Shown here: piece after piece, positions 35,321 through 47,019 of the stretch | Numbering within the stretch: position 1 is the first letter of the stretch | How the letters are laid out: every line of letters starts with the position of its first letter | Assembly (NCBI GenBank): GCA_035578155.1 | Contig: JAPWDM010000001.1 | Coordinates: 162,351,498-162,415,497 of the forward strand | DNA: 64,000 nt | Source: Brachynemurus nebulosus | Taxonomy: Eukaryota > Arthropoda > Insecta > Neuroptera > Myrmeleontidae | Direction of reading: 5' to 3' | The notes under the pieces: generated by a model | What the model was told of the DNA's origin: nothing | Databases searched by the model: none | Seen by the model: only the letters and a program-made list of their open reading frames with translations | Translations under genes and position numbers: made by a program

Positions 35321-35664
35321 AGACTTTTACGCCAACCTGGCGCTCACTACTCAGTAGAACAGTGCTGAGTAACATTCACCTATACCGGCATTATGCAAGG
35401 TATTAGGCTCTGTGGAAGGGTAATGTGCCAAACCAACCCGTAAAAGCACCGTAGCACATTCACGGACGGATTCGTTACATCACTCCTTATATTGTTGTTA
35501 TTTTTGCTTGAAACAAGGTGTTAGGCGTCTATTTTGGTGTACACTGGGTCATATGACGAGACTTTAGTGGGAGCGTAGATGTTGGCTCAATGACAGACGG
35601 CTGTGAAACCGTAGTTCGTTTTCGTGTTCACAGAAGATAGGTAGGAGTTGGGACAGAGAGAACG

Positions 35665-35665
<1 letters not shown>
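35321..35665 (-). mobile_element. R4/Dong-like retrotransposon copy 1, 3' end only
   Basis: The 3' UTR (beginning, on the plus strand, AGACTTTTACGCCAACCTGG) and the last codons of the ORF are present. It is bounded by TTA runs on both sides (35311-35320 and 35666-35697). 5' truncation at 345 bp fits incomplete target-primed reverse transcription. This copy is the most diverged of the four. Confidence 0.75.
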
Positions 35666-35697
<32 letters not shown>

Positions 35698-36862
35698 TAT
35701 TTTTTTTTATTAAAATTGGGACACTGCTGGCGGTGGATGGCGCGGTCAGCAGTGCCCGGCGGCATCGCCATCTATGGGCATGCGCAGCCAGAACACGACA
35801 AAAATATAAAACACACACAAAGACAGGGACACATAAATGCAATAGACAAAGGACAGTAACACATTAAAAGAAAAGCCAACGATGAGGCCCTGCCATCCCA
35901 GGGCCCATAAATATGCTCAGTGTGGACAAGACATTGCAAATCAGTGAATGCCCTGTCCTCAGGTACAAACGGACACTCATGCAACAATAGAGGCTTAAAA
36001 CAACTCCAATGTTGCGGGACAGATTATGATTGCTGTCTGTGGAAATACTGCTGCTTGTTAGGGTTCATTTAGCTATATTGGTATTCCATTGAGAGTTTAA
36101 AACCACTCAGTGGGTGCCATGCACAAGATCAGCACTGATATAACCAACGGCGCAAAACTGCCGATGGCATACCCTGAGCATATGTACTCCGTCTCATAAA
36201 GAGTAGCTAATCGGAACGAGTTGCTTGGATATATACGAGCTTTCCAGATGAAATCAAAATAAAAAGTTGTAAGACGAGACAGCTCCCGCTGGGGTTCGTT
36301 GGCGTCCACCCAGCGGGTACAGTAAACAATCGAAAAGGAGAAAATAATACCACCCTTGATAAACAAAAGACATCCGGTGGTATAACAAAAAACAGTTCAA
36401 AACATAACAAGACAAAAAAAAATATCACAGATGGTTATCACAGTAACCCACTGCACTCGTGGGGGCCTAGAACCACCCACTGGTGAAATGGGGATCCTAA
36501 CAACACTACTGGAGGCTCCAAGAGCCTCCGTTAGCAAAAAACAAATCAAACAGAAATTCAACAAAATACAACAACAAGAAAACGACAAAATATCACAGCC
36601 AACCCACTGCGTCTCCAAGGGCCTAGAACCACCCGGGGGTACAGTGGGGATTACAACAACACCGTTGGAGGCCTCAAGGACCTCCAGTGGCAAGAAACAC
36701 AAACATGGGACAAAGACAATAACAATAAATAAAAAACAATTTATGTGTTAAAAGATCTTGTGTTCGTCTTATTTATTAACCAACCAGAGCCCCGTTAGCC
36801 TGCTAGCCAGCTAGCAGTTACCGCCGAGCACGACGAGGACGAGGGGTTGGATTTATGCCCGG

Positions 36863-36865
<3 letters not shown>
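35698..36865 (-). mobile_element. Unclassified insert between TTA repeats, possibly a retroelement tail
   Basis: This GC-richer block lies between two TTA runs. On the minus strand its distal end becomes A-rich (AATTTTAATAAAAAAAAAT) before TAA repeats, as a retroelement 3' tail would. A 100-bp segment with GGCCTAGAACCACCC is duplicated at about 36466 and 36628. A minus-strand frame at 35772-35987 (ECPFVPEDRAFTDLQC) and a plus-strand frame at 36431-36751 with GLEPPTG/GLEPPGG repeats are open, but neither matches a family I recognise. Confidence 0.4.
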
Positions 36866-36913
<48 letters not shown>

Positions 36914-36934
36914 CATTATTATAATAATAATTAT
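36866..36934. repeat. (TTA)n microsatellite, insertion target of R4-like copy 2
   Basis: TTA run with a few interruptions directly at the copy 2 3' end. Similar runs are at 35666-35697, 39287-39309, 40229-40260 and 41603-41659. Confidence 0.95.
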
Positions 36935-39286
36935 AGACTTTTACGCCAACCTGGCGCTCACTACTCAGTAGGACAGTACTGGGTAACATGTGGAAGAGTA
37001 ATGTGCCAAACCAATCCGTAAAAGTACCGTAGTACATTCACGGATGGGCTTGTCACATCACTCCTTATATTGTTGTTATTGTTGCTTGAAACGAGGTGTT
37101 ATGTGTCTATTTTGGTGTACACTGGGTCGTACGACGAGACTTTTGTGGGAGCGTAGATGTTGGCTCAATGACAGACGGCTGTGAAAGCCTAGTTCGTTTT
37201 CGTGTCCTCAGAGAATAGGTAGGATTAGGGACAGAGGGAAGGGAAAGGACTGTTTGTGTTTGTGTGTGTGTTCGTGTATGTGTGTGGATGTGTCGTTCTA
37301 TTTTACGTTTCTTGGTGTAAATGTGTTCTGGTTCATCAAAATGCTCATTAAGATCGGGTGTTCCTGGAATTGCGCGTTTAGACGGTACAGAGGTTGACGG
37401 ACTTTGTGTGTTATTGAGTTGGGGAGGATTGTGCACCAGAGCGGTAACAGTGATGGTGCGGAAGTTGGTCGATCCTCCCTCTCCATCAGACGAATCTGGA
37501 TCTGTATGTGTGTTAAGTGTTTGTGTTTCAGTGTTAGTGTATTGTGTGTTTATGTATGTGTGTTGTGCGTCTGTAAGATGGGTGTCAGTGTGTTGTTCGC
37601 TCACTGTAGATGGCTCAGATGGAGTAGAAGCAGATCTTGTGCTTTCACATATCGCAGTCGGATTTGTATTACTGAGGAACTTCCGTACTATACGACACGT
37701 GTTTATGATCACTGCCTTTTGCGTAGTGACATATGTGTATTTTGGGAGACCCAAGAGGCTCAAACTATTGTGTAGTGTGTGTGGAATGACCTCGGTGGCA
37801 CTGAGCACTATTGGAACAATATGGACATGTTCCATTCGCCATTGTTGTTTTATTTCGGCTGCGAGGTCAGTGTATTTATCCAATTTAACTGCATGTGTTT
37901 TTTGTAAGTTGTGTGTATTTGGAACTGCAATATCGATCAGATAGGTTGTCTTAGTGTTTTTCATTACGAAGGTGATATCTGGTCGATTATGATTTATGGT
38001 CTTATCTGTAATAATCGACCGATCCCAGTAAAGTCTACAGGAGTTATTCTCCGCTACTACTTTTGGTGTGAGCTTGTAGTATGGTGTTTTATCGGTTATA
38101 AGGTGGTATTTAACCGCTAGTTTCTGGTATATATTTTTGCCAACCTGGTCGTGACGGTGTTTGTATTCAGACTGAGCGAGCTGAGTACAGCAGCTGTGAT
38201 ATGTTGGATCGTTTCGGGTTTGGAATGGCATCTCCGGCATGAGTCAGATGTTATTGACGAGTCACGAAGTATGTATTTTGAGTAATTCTTTGTATGAATT
38301 ACTTGATCTTGTATAGCCAGCATGAATCCTTCAGTCTCCGGGAAAAGACTTCCTTGACTCAACCAGGCGTGCGACGCTACTTTGTCGACGTTACTCTGGT
38401 TAAGGTCATGTGGATGTCTCCCATGTAGAGGCTTGCGCATTCATTGCTGGATTTTGTCCTCCTTTGTGACCAATGGGCAAAAATTTATCTGGCATTTCTG
38501 TGTGTGAGAGGTTTAATGGTGTGTATGCCTTGTCGGCTTGGATTATTGCATTGTGTAAGTGTGATGTGTGTGTTTTGGTGTAAAAGTATTCTCGCAAGTT
38601 ATGAACCTGTTTATTATACGTGTTCCTTATGTCTATAAGACGCCGACCCCCTTCGGCTCTTGGCGGCGTCAATCGTTCTATTGCTGCTTTGGGATGATTA
38701 ATTCGGTATTTGGTCATAAGGACGCGGGTCTTGATTTCGATGTTTGTCAAGTCCGTAGGCGTCCATTTGATTACCCCAAATGAGTACGTTAGCACCGGAA
38801 CTGCGTAGGTGTTAATTGCTTTGATGGTTTTTTTCCATCAAGGTGGGTGTTCAGTAATCTCCGTACACGCGTTAGGTATTGCTGCATCAGGTGTTGTTTT
38901 ACAGCGCTGTGATCTATACCTTCGTCCTGATTGAATCCGAGATACCGGTACGACTCTCCCTCGTGCATGGGCTGCATAACAGACACTGGTTCGAGTTCGA
39001 ATGCGACCGCATCTCGTTTTCCTCCAGAACGACCTTGTGTTCGACATTTATCGATTCCGAACTCGATACAGAGGTCTCGCGAAACCTCGTTGGAAAGTCC
39101 CAGCAGCTGCTGTAATTGATGTTTACTAGCTGCATAGATCTTAATATCATCCATATACATCAGATGTGAGATGGTATGGCGCGAATTCGTTTGAGTACCT
39201 AGATTGTAACCGTATTTGGTTTCATTTAACAGGCGAGAAAGTGAATTCATTGCGAGACAAAACCATAATGGACTCAATGAGTCGCC
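36935..39286 (-). mobile_element. R4/Dong-like non-LTR retrotransposon copy 2 (2.35 kb, 5' truncated)
   Basis: This longest copy retains the second half of the reverse transcriptase, the CCHC finger, the C-terminal endonuclease and the 3' UTR. TTA repeats lie on both sides. Relative to copies 3 and 4 its 3' UTR lacks about 45 bp (after GGGTAACAT near 36988). R4/Dong elements are known for inserting into TAA repeats, which agrees with this context. Confidence 0.82.
37107..39286 (-). pseudogene. R4/Dong-like polyprotein, C-terminal half, with three frameshifts
   Basis: In order on the minus strand: GDSLSPLWF (RT motif 4), YMDD catalytic box (39146-39157), thumb region, a CxxC...H...C zinc finger around 38180-38235, and a restriction-like endonuclease with the RPD...DIAVP signature around 37921-37986. 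The tail is rich in Thr and His, with a HTHTRTHTQTQT tract. This domain order marks the R2/R4 group of non-LTR elements. The frame is broken in a 7-T run at 38828-38834, again around 38440-38470, and by loss of one G after 38190 (copy 4 keeps it). Fingers and palm motifs 1-3 are missing through truncation, so it is non-functional. Confidence 0.82.
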
Positions 39287-39309
39287 ATAATAATTATTAT
39301 TATTATTAT

Positions 39310-40227
39310 AGACTTTTACGCCAACCTGGCGCTCACTACTCAGTAGGACAGTACTGGGTAACATTCACCTATACCGGCATTATGCAAGGTATTAGACTCT
39401 GTGGAAGGGTAATGTGCCAAACCAATCCGTAAAAGTACCGTAGTACATTCACGGACGGGTTTGTCACATCACTCCTTATATTGTTGTTGTTGTTGCTTGA
39501 AACGAGGTGTTATGCGTCTATTTTGGTGTATACTGGTTCGTACGACGAGACTTTTGTGGGAGCGTAGATGTTGGCTCAATGACAGACGGCTGTGAATGCC
39601 TAGTTCGTTTTCGTGTCCTCAGAGAATAAGTAGGATTAGGGACAGAGGGAAGGGAAAGGACTGTTTGTGTTTGTGTGTGTGTTCGTGTATGTGTGTGGAT
39701 GTGTCGTTCTATTTTTCGTTTCTTGGTGTAAATGTGTTCTGGTTCATCAAAATGCTCATTAAGATCGGGTGTTCCTGGAATTGCGCGTTTAGATGGTACA
39801 GAGGTTGACGGACCTTGTGTGTTATTGAGTTGGGGAGGATTGTGCACCAGAGCGGTAACAGTGACAGTGCGGTAGTTGGTCGATCCTCCCTCTCCATCAG
39901 ACGGATCTGGGTCTGTATATGTGTTAGGTGTTTGTGTTTCAGTGTTAGCGTATTGTGTGTTTATGTATGTGTGTTGTGTCTGTAAGATGAGTGTCAGTGT
40001 GTTGTTCACTCACTGTAGATGGCTCAGATGGAGTACAAGCAGATCTTGTGCTTTCACATATCGCAGTCGGATTCATATTACTGAGGAACTTCCGTACTAT
40101 ACGACATGTGTTTATGATCACTGTCTTTTGCATAGTGACATATGTGTACTTTGGGAGACCCAAGAGGCTCAAGCTATTGTGTAGTGTGTGTGGAATGACC
40201 CCGGTGGCACTGAGTACTATTGGAACA

Positions 40228-40228
<1 letters not shown>
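39310..40228 (-). mobile_element. R4/Dong-like copy 3 (5' truncated)
   Basis: Contains the 3' UTR and the C-terminal tail of the polyprotein, cut off just after the GLPKYTYVTMQK region. TTA repeats flank it (39287-39309 and 40229-40260). A two-base loss near 39980 relative to copies 2 and 4 breaks the tail frame. Confidence 0.82.
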
Positions 40229-40260
<32 letters not shown>

Positions 40261-40261
<1 letters not shown>

Positions 40262-41602
40262 CTTTTACGCCAACCTGGCGCTCACTACTCAGTAGGACAG
40301 TACTGGGTAACATTCACCTATACCGGCATTATGCAAGGTATTAGGCTCTGTGGAAGGGTAATGTGCCAAACCAATCCGTAAAAGTACCGTAGTACATTCA
40401 CGGACGGGTTTGTCACATCACTCCCTATATTGTTGTTATTGCTACTTGAAACGAGGTGTTATTCGTCTATTTTGGTGTACACTGGGTCGTACGACGAGAC
40501 TTTTGTGGGAGCGTAGATGTTGGCTCAATGACAGAGGGCTGTGAAAGCCTAGTTCGTTTTCGTGTCCTCAGATGGTAGGTAGGAGTAGGGACAGAGGGAA
40601 GGGAAAGGACTGTTTGTGTTTGTGTGTGTGTTTGTGTATGTGTGTGGATGTGTCTTTCTATTTTACGTTTCTTGGTGTAGATGTTTTCTGGTTCATCAAA
40701 TTGCTCATTAAGATCGGGTGTTCCTGGAACTGCGCGTTTAGATGGTACAGAGGTTGACGGACCTTGTGTGTTATTGAATTGGGGAGGATTGTGCACCGGA
40801 GCGGTAACAGTGACAGTGCGGCAGTTGTTCGATCCCCCCTCTCCATCAGACGAATCTGGATCTGTATGTGTGTTAAGTGTTTGTCTTTCAGTGTTAGTGT
40901 ATTGTGTGTTTATGTATGTGTGTTGTGTGTCTGTAAGATGAGTGTCAGTGTATTGTTCGCTCACTGTAGATGACTTAGATGGAGTAGAAGCAGGTCTTGT
41001 GCTTTCACATATCGCAGTCGGATTCGTATTACTGAGGAACTTCCGTACTATACGACACGTGTTTATGATCACTGCCTTTTGCATAGTGACATATGTGTAT
41101 TTTGGGAGACCCAAGAGGCTCAAACTATTATGTAGTGTGTGTGGAATGACCCCGGTGGCACTGAGCACTATTGGAACGATGTGGACATGTTCCATTCGCC
41201 ATTGTTGTTTTATTTCGGCTGCGAGGTCAGTGTATTTATCCAATTTAACTGCGTGTGTTTTTTGTAAGTTGTGTGTATTTGGAACCGCAATATCGATCAG
41301 ATAGGTTGTCTTAGTGTTTTTCATTACGAAGGTGATATCTGGTCGATTATGATTTATGGTCTTATCTGTAATAATCGACCGATCCCAGTAAAGTCTACAG
41401 GAGTCATTCTCCGCTACTACTTTTGGTGTGAGCTTGTAGTAAGGTGTTTTATCGGTTATAAGGTGGTGCTTAACCGCTAGTTTCTGGTATATGATTTTGC
41501 CAACCTGGTCGTGACGGTGTTTGTATTCGGACTGAGCGAGCTGAGTACAGGCAGCTGTGATATGTTGGATCGTTTCAGGTTTGGAATGGCATCTCCGGCA
41601 TC
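40261..41602 (-). mobile_element. R4/Dong-like copy 4 (5' truncated within the zinc finger)
   Basis: Retains the end of the zinc finger, the whole endonuclease region and the 3' UTR. From the truncation point to the stop near 40467 the frame is open, including [20 protein letters not shown] and the RPD...D endonuclease core. It is thus the least damaged of the four for this domain. TTA runs flank both ends (40229-40260 and 41603-41659). Confidence 0.83.

Positions 41603-41659
<57 letters not shown>
41603..41659. repeat. (TTA)n microsatellite
   Basis: Uninterrupted TTA run of about 57 bp, boundary between R4-like copy 4 and the Helitron fragment. Confidence 0.95.
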
Positions 41660-42779
41660 GTTTCAGGGTGGAATTCTTGTGAATATTAAAAATTTCATAA
41701 AAATTTCAAACAATTTTAAAATGTTTCAGGGTGGTATTCTTCTTGCTACCTTTGGGGAAGCACTACAAGGAGTCAAACGAATCCGATTCACAGGAGTTTT
41801 TAATGCAGGACATTTTGATGTTTTAATTCCGTTGGCTGAATCCACAAATCCTGGTGCCGTTCAACAATCACATACCATCAGCATGGAATGTGAAATAAAT
41901 TTCGCCTGCAATCTCTCACACCTTTTACCTTGCGCTAATACCCTATGTTTAGACGAAGCTGCTCTTTCTGCTAGCAGATCATCTAACGAAAAAGGAGGAA
42001 AAAAAACGAAGAAAAATATTTACAGATGCAATCAGGAAAAAACAATTAAAGCAAGCTACAGCAAAATATGCAAAAACTAACCCCGAAATTAATACAGAGG
42101 CTGTAAAAAGGTGTACCCAAAGTCACCCCGAAGTTAATAGAGAGGCTGTATAAAGGTATACCCAAAGACATCCTGAAATAAATCAAGTTGCTGCAGCTAA
42201 ATATAACAGAAAGAGATCACAAATAAAATTACCGCCTTGGGCTAATAAGTGTTTATCTGGTTATAAATATCAACCTCACATTGATTACTCTAAAGACAAA
42301 GTTATTGACCTTGGACCGCGGTTACTCTGTACTTGGTGTCGGGCTTTGAAATGGCGGGATGAAACTTCTGGAATGTGTTGTAATAGCGGCAAAGTTCAAC
42401 TTCCAAGTCTTAAAGCCTATTCGAAACGCTTACACCGCCTCCTTACCCACCGGCATCCAATGGCAGAGCATTTTCTTTCTGCTACCCGGAAATATAACAG
42501 ATACTTCCAAATGACATCTTTTGGGGCCAGAGGAGTCAGGGAGACCAATTTCATGTCAACATTTAAAAACTGCTGGCATAGGTACCTATACTAAATTTTT
42601 ACGGTGGGGAAATTAGCCATGCTAATAAAATAAGATTTTAGAGTCATTGGGCGAGCAGGGCCAAGTGCTATAAATAATTGATTTTGCACAGAATTTTGGA
42701 ATATATGATTGAATTGACCTATAAATTTTACCTGTAATTCAGATAATTTTATGCGAGTGAAACCGCGGGTCGCAGCTAG
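41660..42779 (+). mobile_element. Fragment of an autonomous Helitron
   Basis: Carries Helitron-type coding remnants and ends with GCGGGTCGCAGCTAG at 42765-42779 followed by T, a CTAG/T Helitron 3' end. The 5' end is missing, replaced by the TTA tract. Most of the Rep nuclease and helicase is gone: sequence jumps from the N-terminal domain to the 3' end at about 42590, so there is a large internal deletion. Confidence 0.65.
41700..42594 (+). pseudogene. Helitron polyprotein remnant: OTU-like piece and Helitron N-terminal domain
   Basis: The first frame (to a stop at 42080) includes GHFDVLIPL, resembling the catalytic-His end of OTU cysteine proteases that some Helitrons encode. After a frame change come repeated HPEINxxAAAKY motifs. 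The frame to 42594 then gives CTWCRALKWRDE, MCCNSGKVQLP and FLSATRKYNRYFQMTSFGA, the Cys-rich Helitron-like N-terminal domain. The GGILnnnF segment near 41667 is duplicated at 41727. Stops and frame changes make it non-functional. Confidence 0.7.
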
Positions 42780-43833
42780 TATTATATTTAATATTTGTAA
42801 TGAAATGGGTGCATAAGAAGAAAATTTTGTGCCTTTAGTAAACTGGTTTACGGACTTAGGTATAGGTGTATAATTCAATAGTAATGTATTCGATTTTTGT
42901 CTACTTCTAGATCGTTTTATTAGCAAAAAGGTCATGTAATATAAGATATAAATTTTTTTTGTAAATCAAATAATTAGCCAGAGGTATTTTAATAAAAAAA
43001 ATAAATAAGATAAACGAATAAATTAATTAAAAATTAACATTTATTATTATTAAAATGATTAAAACATAATTAATCATTTCCAATCAACAGTAATTTTGGC
43101 ATTAAATTTATTAAAATAGCAGTTTGCATACCATAGTTCTAACTCTCCCATCCAAGATAATCCCATCCAAGGCCTGCATCGAATAAAAAACCTAACTGTT
43201 GTGAAAGTACATAATAATATAAATTTGATATAACAAAAAATCCCAAACTTTTTATTTAACTTAAGTACGGTACACTTTCTATCTTCCAAGGTTATAAAAG
43301 TAAAAAAAAAACTTGATTATTTTTCGCAGAAATTAATTTAATAAACTTAATATACGGCTTTCAGTGGTAATAAAGAGAATCGACTTTGGAGACCTAAATA
43401 GTAACAAAAAGTAAGGGTAGAATTGTTTTTCTTTAAATATATTTTTAGCTTATTGATCTATTTATTTGCTATTTATTAAGAAAAATAATTTTCTGAATCT
43501 TTAAATTTTTAATGTTTGGTAAATATGTGCACTGACTGTGAGTTGAAGGTGCGGCCATGAGACTGTTTAGTGTTAAATTATTGACTTATTTTCAATTTCA
43601 AGGTAGTTACGTTTCGGTGCGCCTTATTTGAAGAAAGTTACTCATTGTTTTGTGATTCTTGTAACCTTTTTTTTTGTCAGGCACATTTTATTAGTAAAAC
43701 TTTATTAATTATTTAAGAATAAACAGCCTATTAAATCAATTCAGTTCTTCAAAATGTAATAAATTGATTATTCGAGTTTCTGGTATTGACTTTCGTCAGA
43801 AGCAGTTTTTGTTACAACATACAGTATTCGATA
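42780..43833. other. No gene seen
   Basis: A+T-rich sequence; short open frames on both strands without recognisable features. Confidence 0.5.
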
Positions 43834-44236
43834 TACAGTATAACTTCATTTTATGCGGTGGATAGGTACAGCATAAAAAAAACATCGTACCAAAAAATAT
43901 TCAGAAACTTCATAAATAGCTATAAAAAGTAGAGTTCACTAGAGATTATAAAAAAGAGTCATGAAAAGTACATAATTTAAAACCTCACGATTTTCCTGGC
44001 TAGAAATTTCTCTTCTAAACAAAATAAAGAAGGTGATGCAATGATTTATATACTTATGTACCTATTGTTATGGTAAAATGCCTAAAAACAGTCAATAACT
44101 AATCTTACCGCAAATTAATTTTTCTTACTTTTACTTATTTTTCATTCTTATTATGGGCACTTTGATGGGTACTTTTCTAAAAACCGCGTAAAAAAGTCGC
44201 ACAAGACAAGACCCCTCAAAAAACAGTTATGCTGTA
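43834..44236. mobile_element. Tc1/mariner- or pogo-type MITE, copy 3 (best preserved)
   Basis: The left end TACAGTATAACTTCATTTTA and the right end AAAAACAGTTATGCTGTA are inverted and begin and end with TA. The interior contains TTTTATGCGGTGGATAGG and ACCTCACGATTTTCCT, shared with copies 1 and 2. 403 bp, no coding frame. Confidence 0.7.
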
Positions 44237-44374
44237 GATACTTATAGGAAAACTAAAGCCTTTAGTGGGATCTAAAGAAAAATCAAATTGCAACGCGATT
44301 TAAAGTATTGCGAGCAATGCAAAGAAATGCTGGTCAAATTCTTATATTTTGCTGTTCAATTAAACCTAATGACC

Positions 44375-45016
44375 CGTTTACACATTGACATGGGCGTCAT
44401 TTCAGTTTTTTTTAGCTGGGGCGGCGGGGGATCTAGGCGAAAAATTTTTAAAAATTGTCTTAAAATTTGTAAGTTTTTGAAGCTTTTTAGGCTATTTTGA
44501 CAACAATTTAAACTTAACTAAACTTAGGTTATTAACTAAACTACATGTAAACCACAATTTATTAATTAAGCCACTAACCACTCTTCACGTATTTAATGTT
44601 CCTTATTTCATTACGTAAAGTCTACTTACTCCAATATTTCTATATAAGTTTATAATTTACAAGTTTTCAAAACACATGCTATCTTCCTGTGCTAAACTAA
44701 CCATAAGCACGATAGAATCGATAAAGTTAAAAAAATTTCCTGTTGTAGACTTGTATTTTTTTAATTTTGGGTATTTCTAAATTGTTGAGATTTTTGCTTC
44801 AAAATTCTGGGGTGGCAAAATAGTGGGCTCAACAATTTTGGGGTGGCAACTGTCACTCCCTGCCACCCCCGAATTACGCCTATGAACATTGATTAGTTCA
44901 AGTGCGAGTGCTTACTACAAACACACCTAGAATTATGTTTCAATAAATCTAAACAGTACTTAAACGTAATTCTTTGCCATTTGTAGTAAGCACTCGCACT
45001 AATCAGTGTGTAAACG
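44375..45016. mobile_element. Possible MITE with CGTTTACACAnTGA ends and a terminal hairpin
   Basis: CGTTTACACATTGACATG near the left and CTAATCAGTGTGTAAACG at the right are inverted. A second inverted pair, GTGCGAGTGCTTACTACAAA at about 44901 and its complement at about 44978, forms a hairpin just inside the right end. The interior is non-coding. Confidence 0.5.
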
Positions 45017-46300
45017 TTCCATAAAGGAAAAATTTAACTATTTCTTTCTCAAATTTTATAACTAATTATATTTGTTTATATAAGCGTGTAAAAATAATTT
45101 TTTGCTAATTTTCCACGAAATTATTTACTACCTCCAATTGTGATCACTCGATTGATTGCATTTAATGGTATTGATAAATAACGTTCAATGACTTGTAAGT
45201 GTAACTTTTTTACAAAAACCAATAACAAAAAAAGTCTCAATGAAATTTATGTAAAAAATTATTTAATATTACATACAGATTGTAATCTCTTCTTGATCTG
45301 TAAAACTGATTAGTAGTTCACAAAATTTTCACTATAAAAATGAAAAAAGAAAAACAAAATATAAAACTAATCAAAAATCAAGGTGTAGAATTATAGATAA
45401 TACTTTTAAATAAAATTCCGAGATTTCAATACCAGTAGTAGAAAATTTACCCTTACATTCATAAAATTCTATCATTAGCGAAAGTTATTTGGATATGTTT
45501 TATCTAATAAATAAAAACATTAATAACTTTCTGTAAACTTCTATGACGTCGTTTACAATCATTTTGAAAGTTATAAAATCTCAAATTTAAATGATAAAAA
45601 TGTTTTGATGGTAGTTGTGGGTTCTTATTATCTTTCTTTTTACTTTTAATTTTGGTGCTAATCAAAAATATTGATTTATAGATAAATTACACTAGTAATT
45701 TGAAAAAAATATTAAAAATCAATAACAAAAATTAACCCTAATTTGTTTATAAACTATCTAAGAAGCTACAGGTAAAATTCAAGTTAATCGAATAAAAATT
45801 GCTGGAGTTATCTTGCCCAATGTTTCAGAAAATGTAGTTTTGAGAAAAATGCATGTAAAGTTTCAAAACGTGTTTATCGTTTTGTGTGTTTATACCTATC
45901 GCAACGACATCTGTGAGAGTAATAAATAAAGTTATTGACCAAGATTCGAGACTACAAAATGCTAGGCCCAGCGGGGCGAGGTTTTTGCATGTTGTCAACC
46001 CCATCGAAGTTAATTCAGAAATTGGGTTCAAAACTATTATATTTTTGCAGTGATAATTCCTTTTAAATATCATTCTAGAGATGTTAAATTTATCTCTGAA
46101 AAAAGGGGGAAAATTTTTTCAAAGTGACTCAGCGCCTTAAATTTGGAATTTAAAGTAACGAATAAAATAATTTAGTTTCAGGTGGATCAATTACTGATTC
46201 CAAAGGAGCAATTTGGGAGCAATTTACCCATATAAAAAACAAAAAGATTTTCCAACTTTCGGCGCCAACATTTTTCTAGTGTCAAAACAGTATTTATCTA
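45017..46300. other. No gene seen
   Basis: A+T-rich; the minus-strand open frame at 45825-46073 has no recognisable domain. Confidence 0.5.
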
Positions 46301-46303
46301 CTA

Positions 46304-46350
46304 ATATAGGTGAAATTATCTAAACTTGGTCTGACATAATTAAACAAATG
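46304..46350 (+). repeat. Terminal piece of the TAGGTGAAATTATCTAAACTT MITE family
   Basis: Matches the outer ends of the elements at 47020-47378 and 59505-59706, including ATAGGTGAAATTATCTAAAC and GGTCTGACATnATTAA. No opposite end was found nearby. Confidence 0.6.
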
Positions 46351-47019
46351 CAACAAATGAAGCAGAATTAGACGACCCAAATTTTCTGTCTCTTTTTCTT
46401 CTTTTCCTTCCTTACACAGTATAATCTAAATTTTAAAGTTTAAAAATGCGTACCCATACAACGTATAATAAAACTTAAAATCCTGATACTGGTATTTTGT
46501 GTTTAGAAATTCAAATCTAGGCTCTTGTGGCTCAAAGCCTATAGTAATGTCATTCCTTCCCCTGAATGTGTTATTGAATTGGCTTTAGGATACTCTCTAA
46601 CATTTATTTAGCCTTGATGTAAATAAATTATCAATCTATTGAAGCTTGGAAAGATAGACATCTCTCAAGTAAATGATATTTTATGTTATAAATCGCTACA
46701 ATTATGTATAAAGAAATAAAGAAAATGATTTAAATAATCAATAATCCAAGGACAACGATAACCGGATCAAGTGCAAAAAAAGTTAAAAAAAATTCGATTT
46801 ATAATTACATCTGTTATAAATTATAATCTTTCTATAAAAAAAGCTGTTTTTAATTGAAATTAAAATGATTATAATACATATTTACCATCATAATATATTA
46901 ATTGAAATGATTATAATACATATTTCTTTTTATAATAGATAAGTAATTATTATATAATTAACTAAAAAAATGTGTTATATGATTTTAAAAATCATTTCTA
47001 CAATTTATTTCATAAAAAT

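Noticed and set aside
36795..37037. Minus-strand frame with an Asn run
   Set aside because: Poly-Asn comes from the (TTA)n tract between two mobile elements.
37321..37944. Plus-strand open frames of 123-207 residues opposite the R4-like copies
   Set aside because: Cys/Val-rich shadows of the minus-strand endonuclease frame, repeated wherever the element is repeated.
45825..46073. 82-residue minus-strand frame
   Set aside because: No recognisable motif, splice signals or neighbours; open by chance in A+T-rich DNA.
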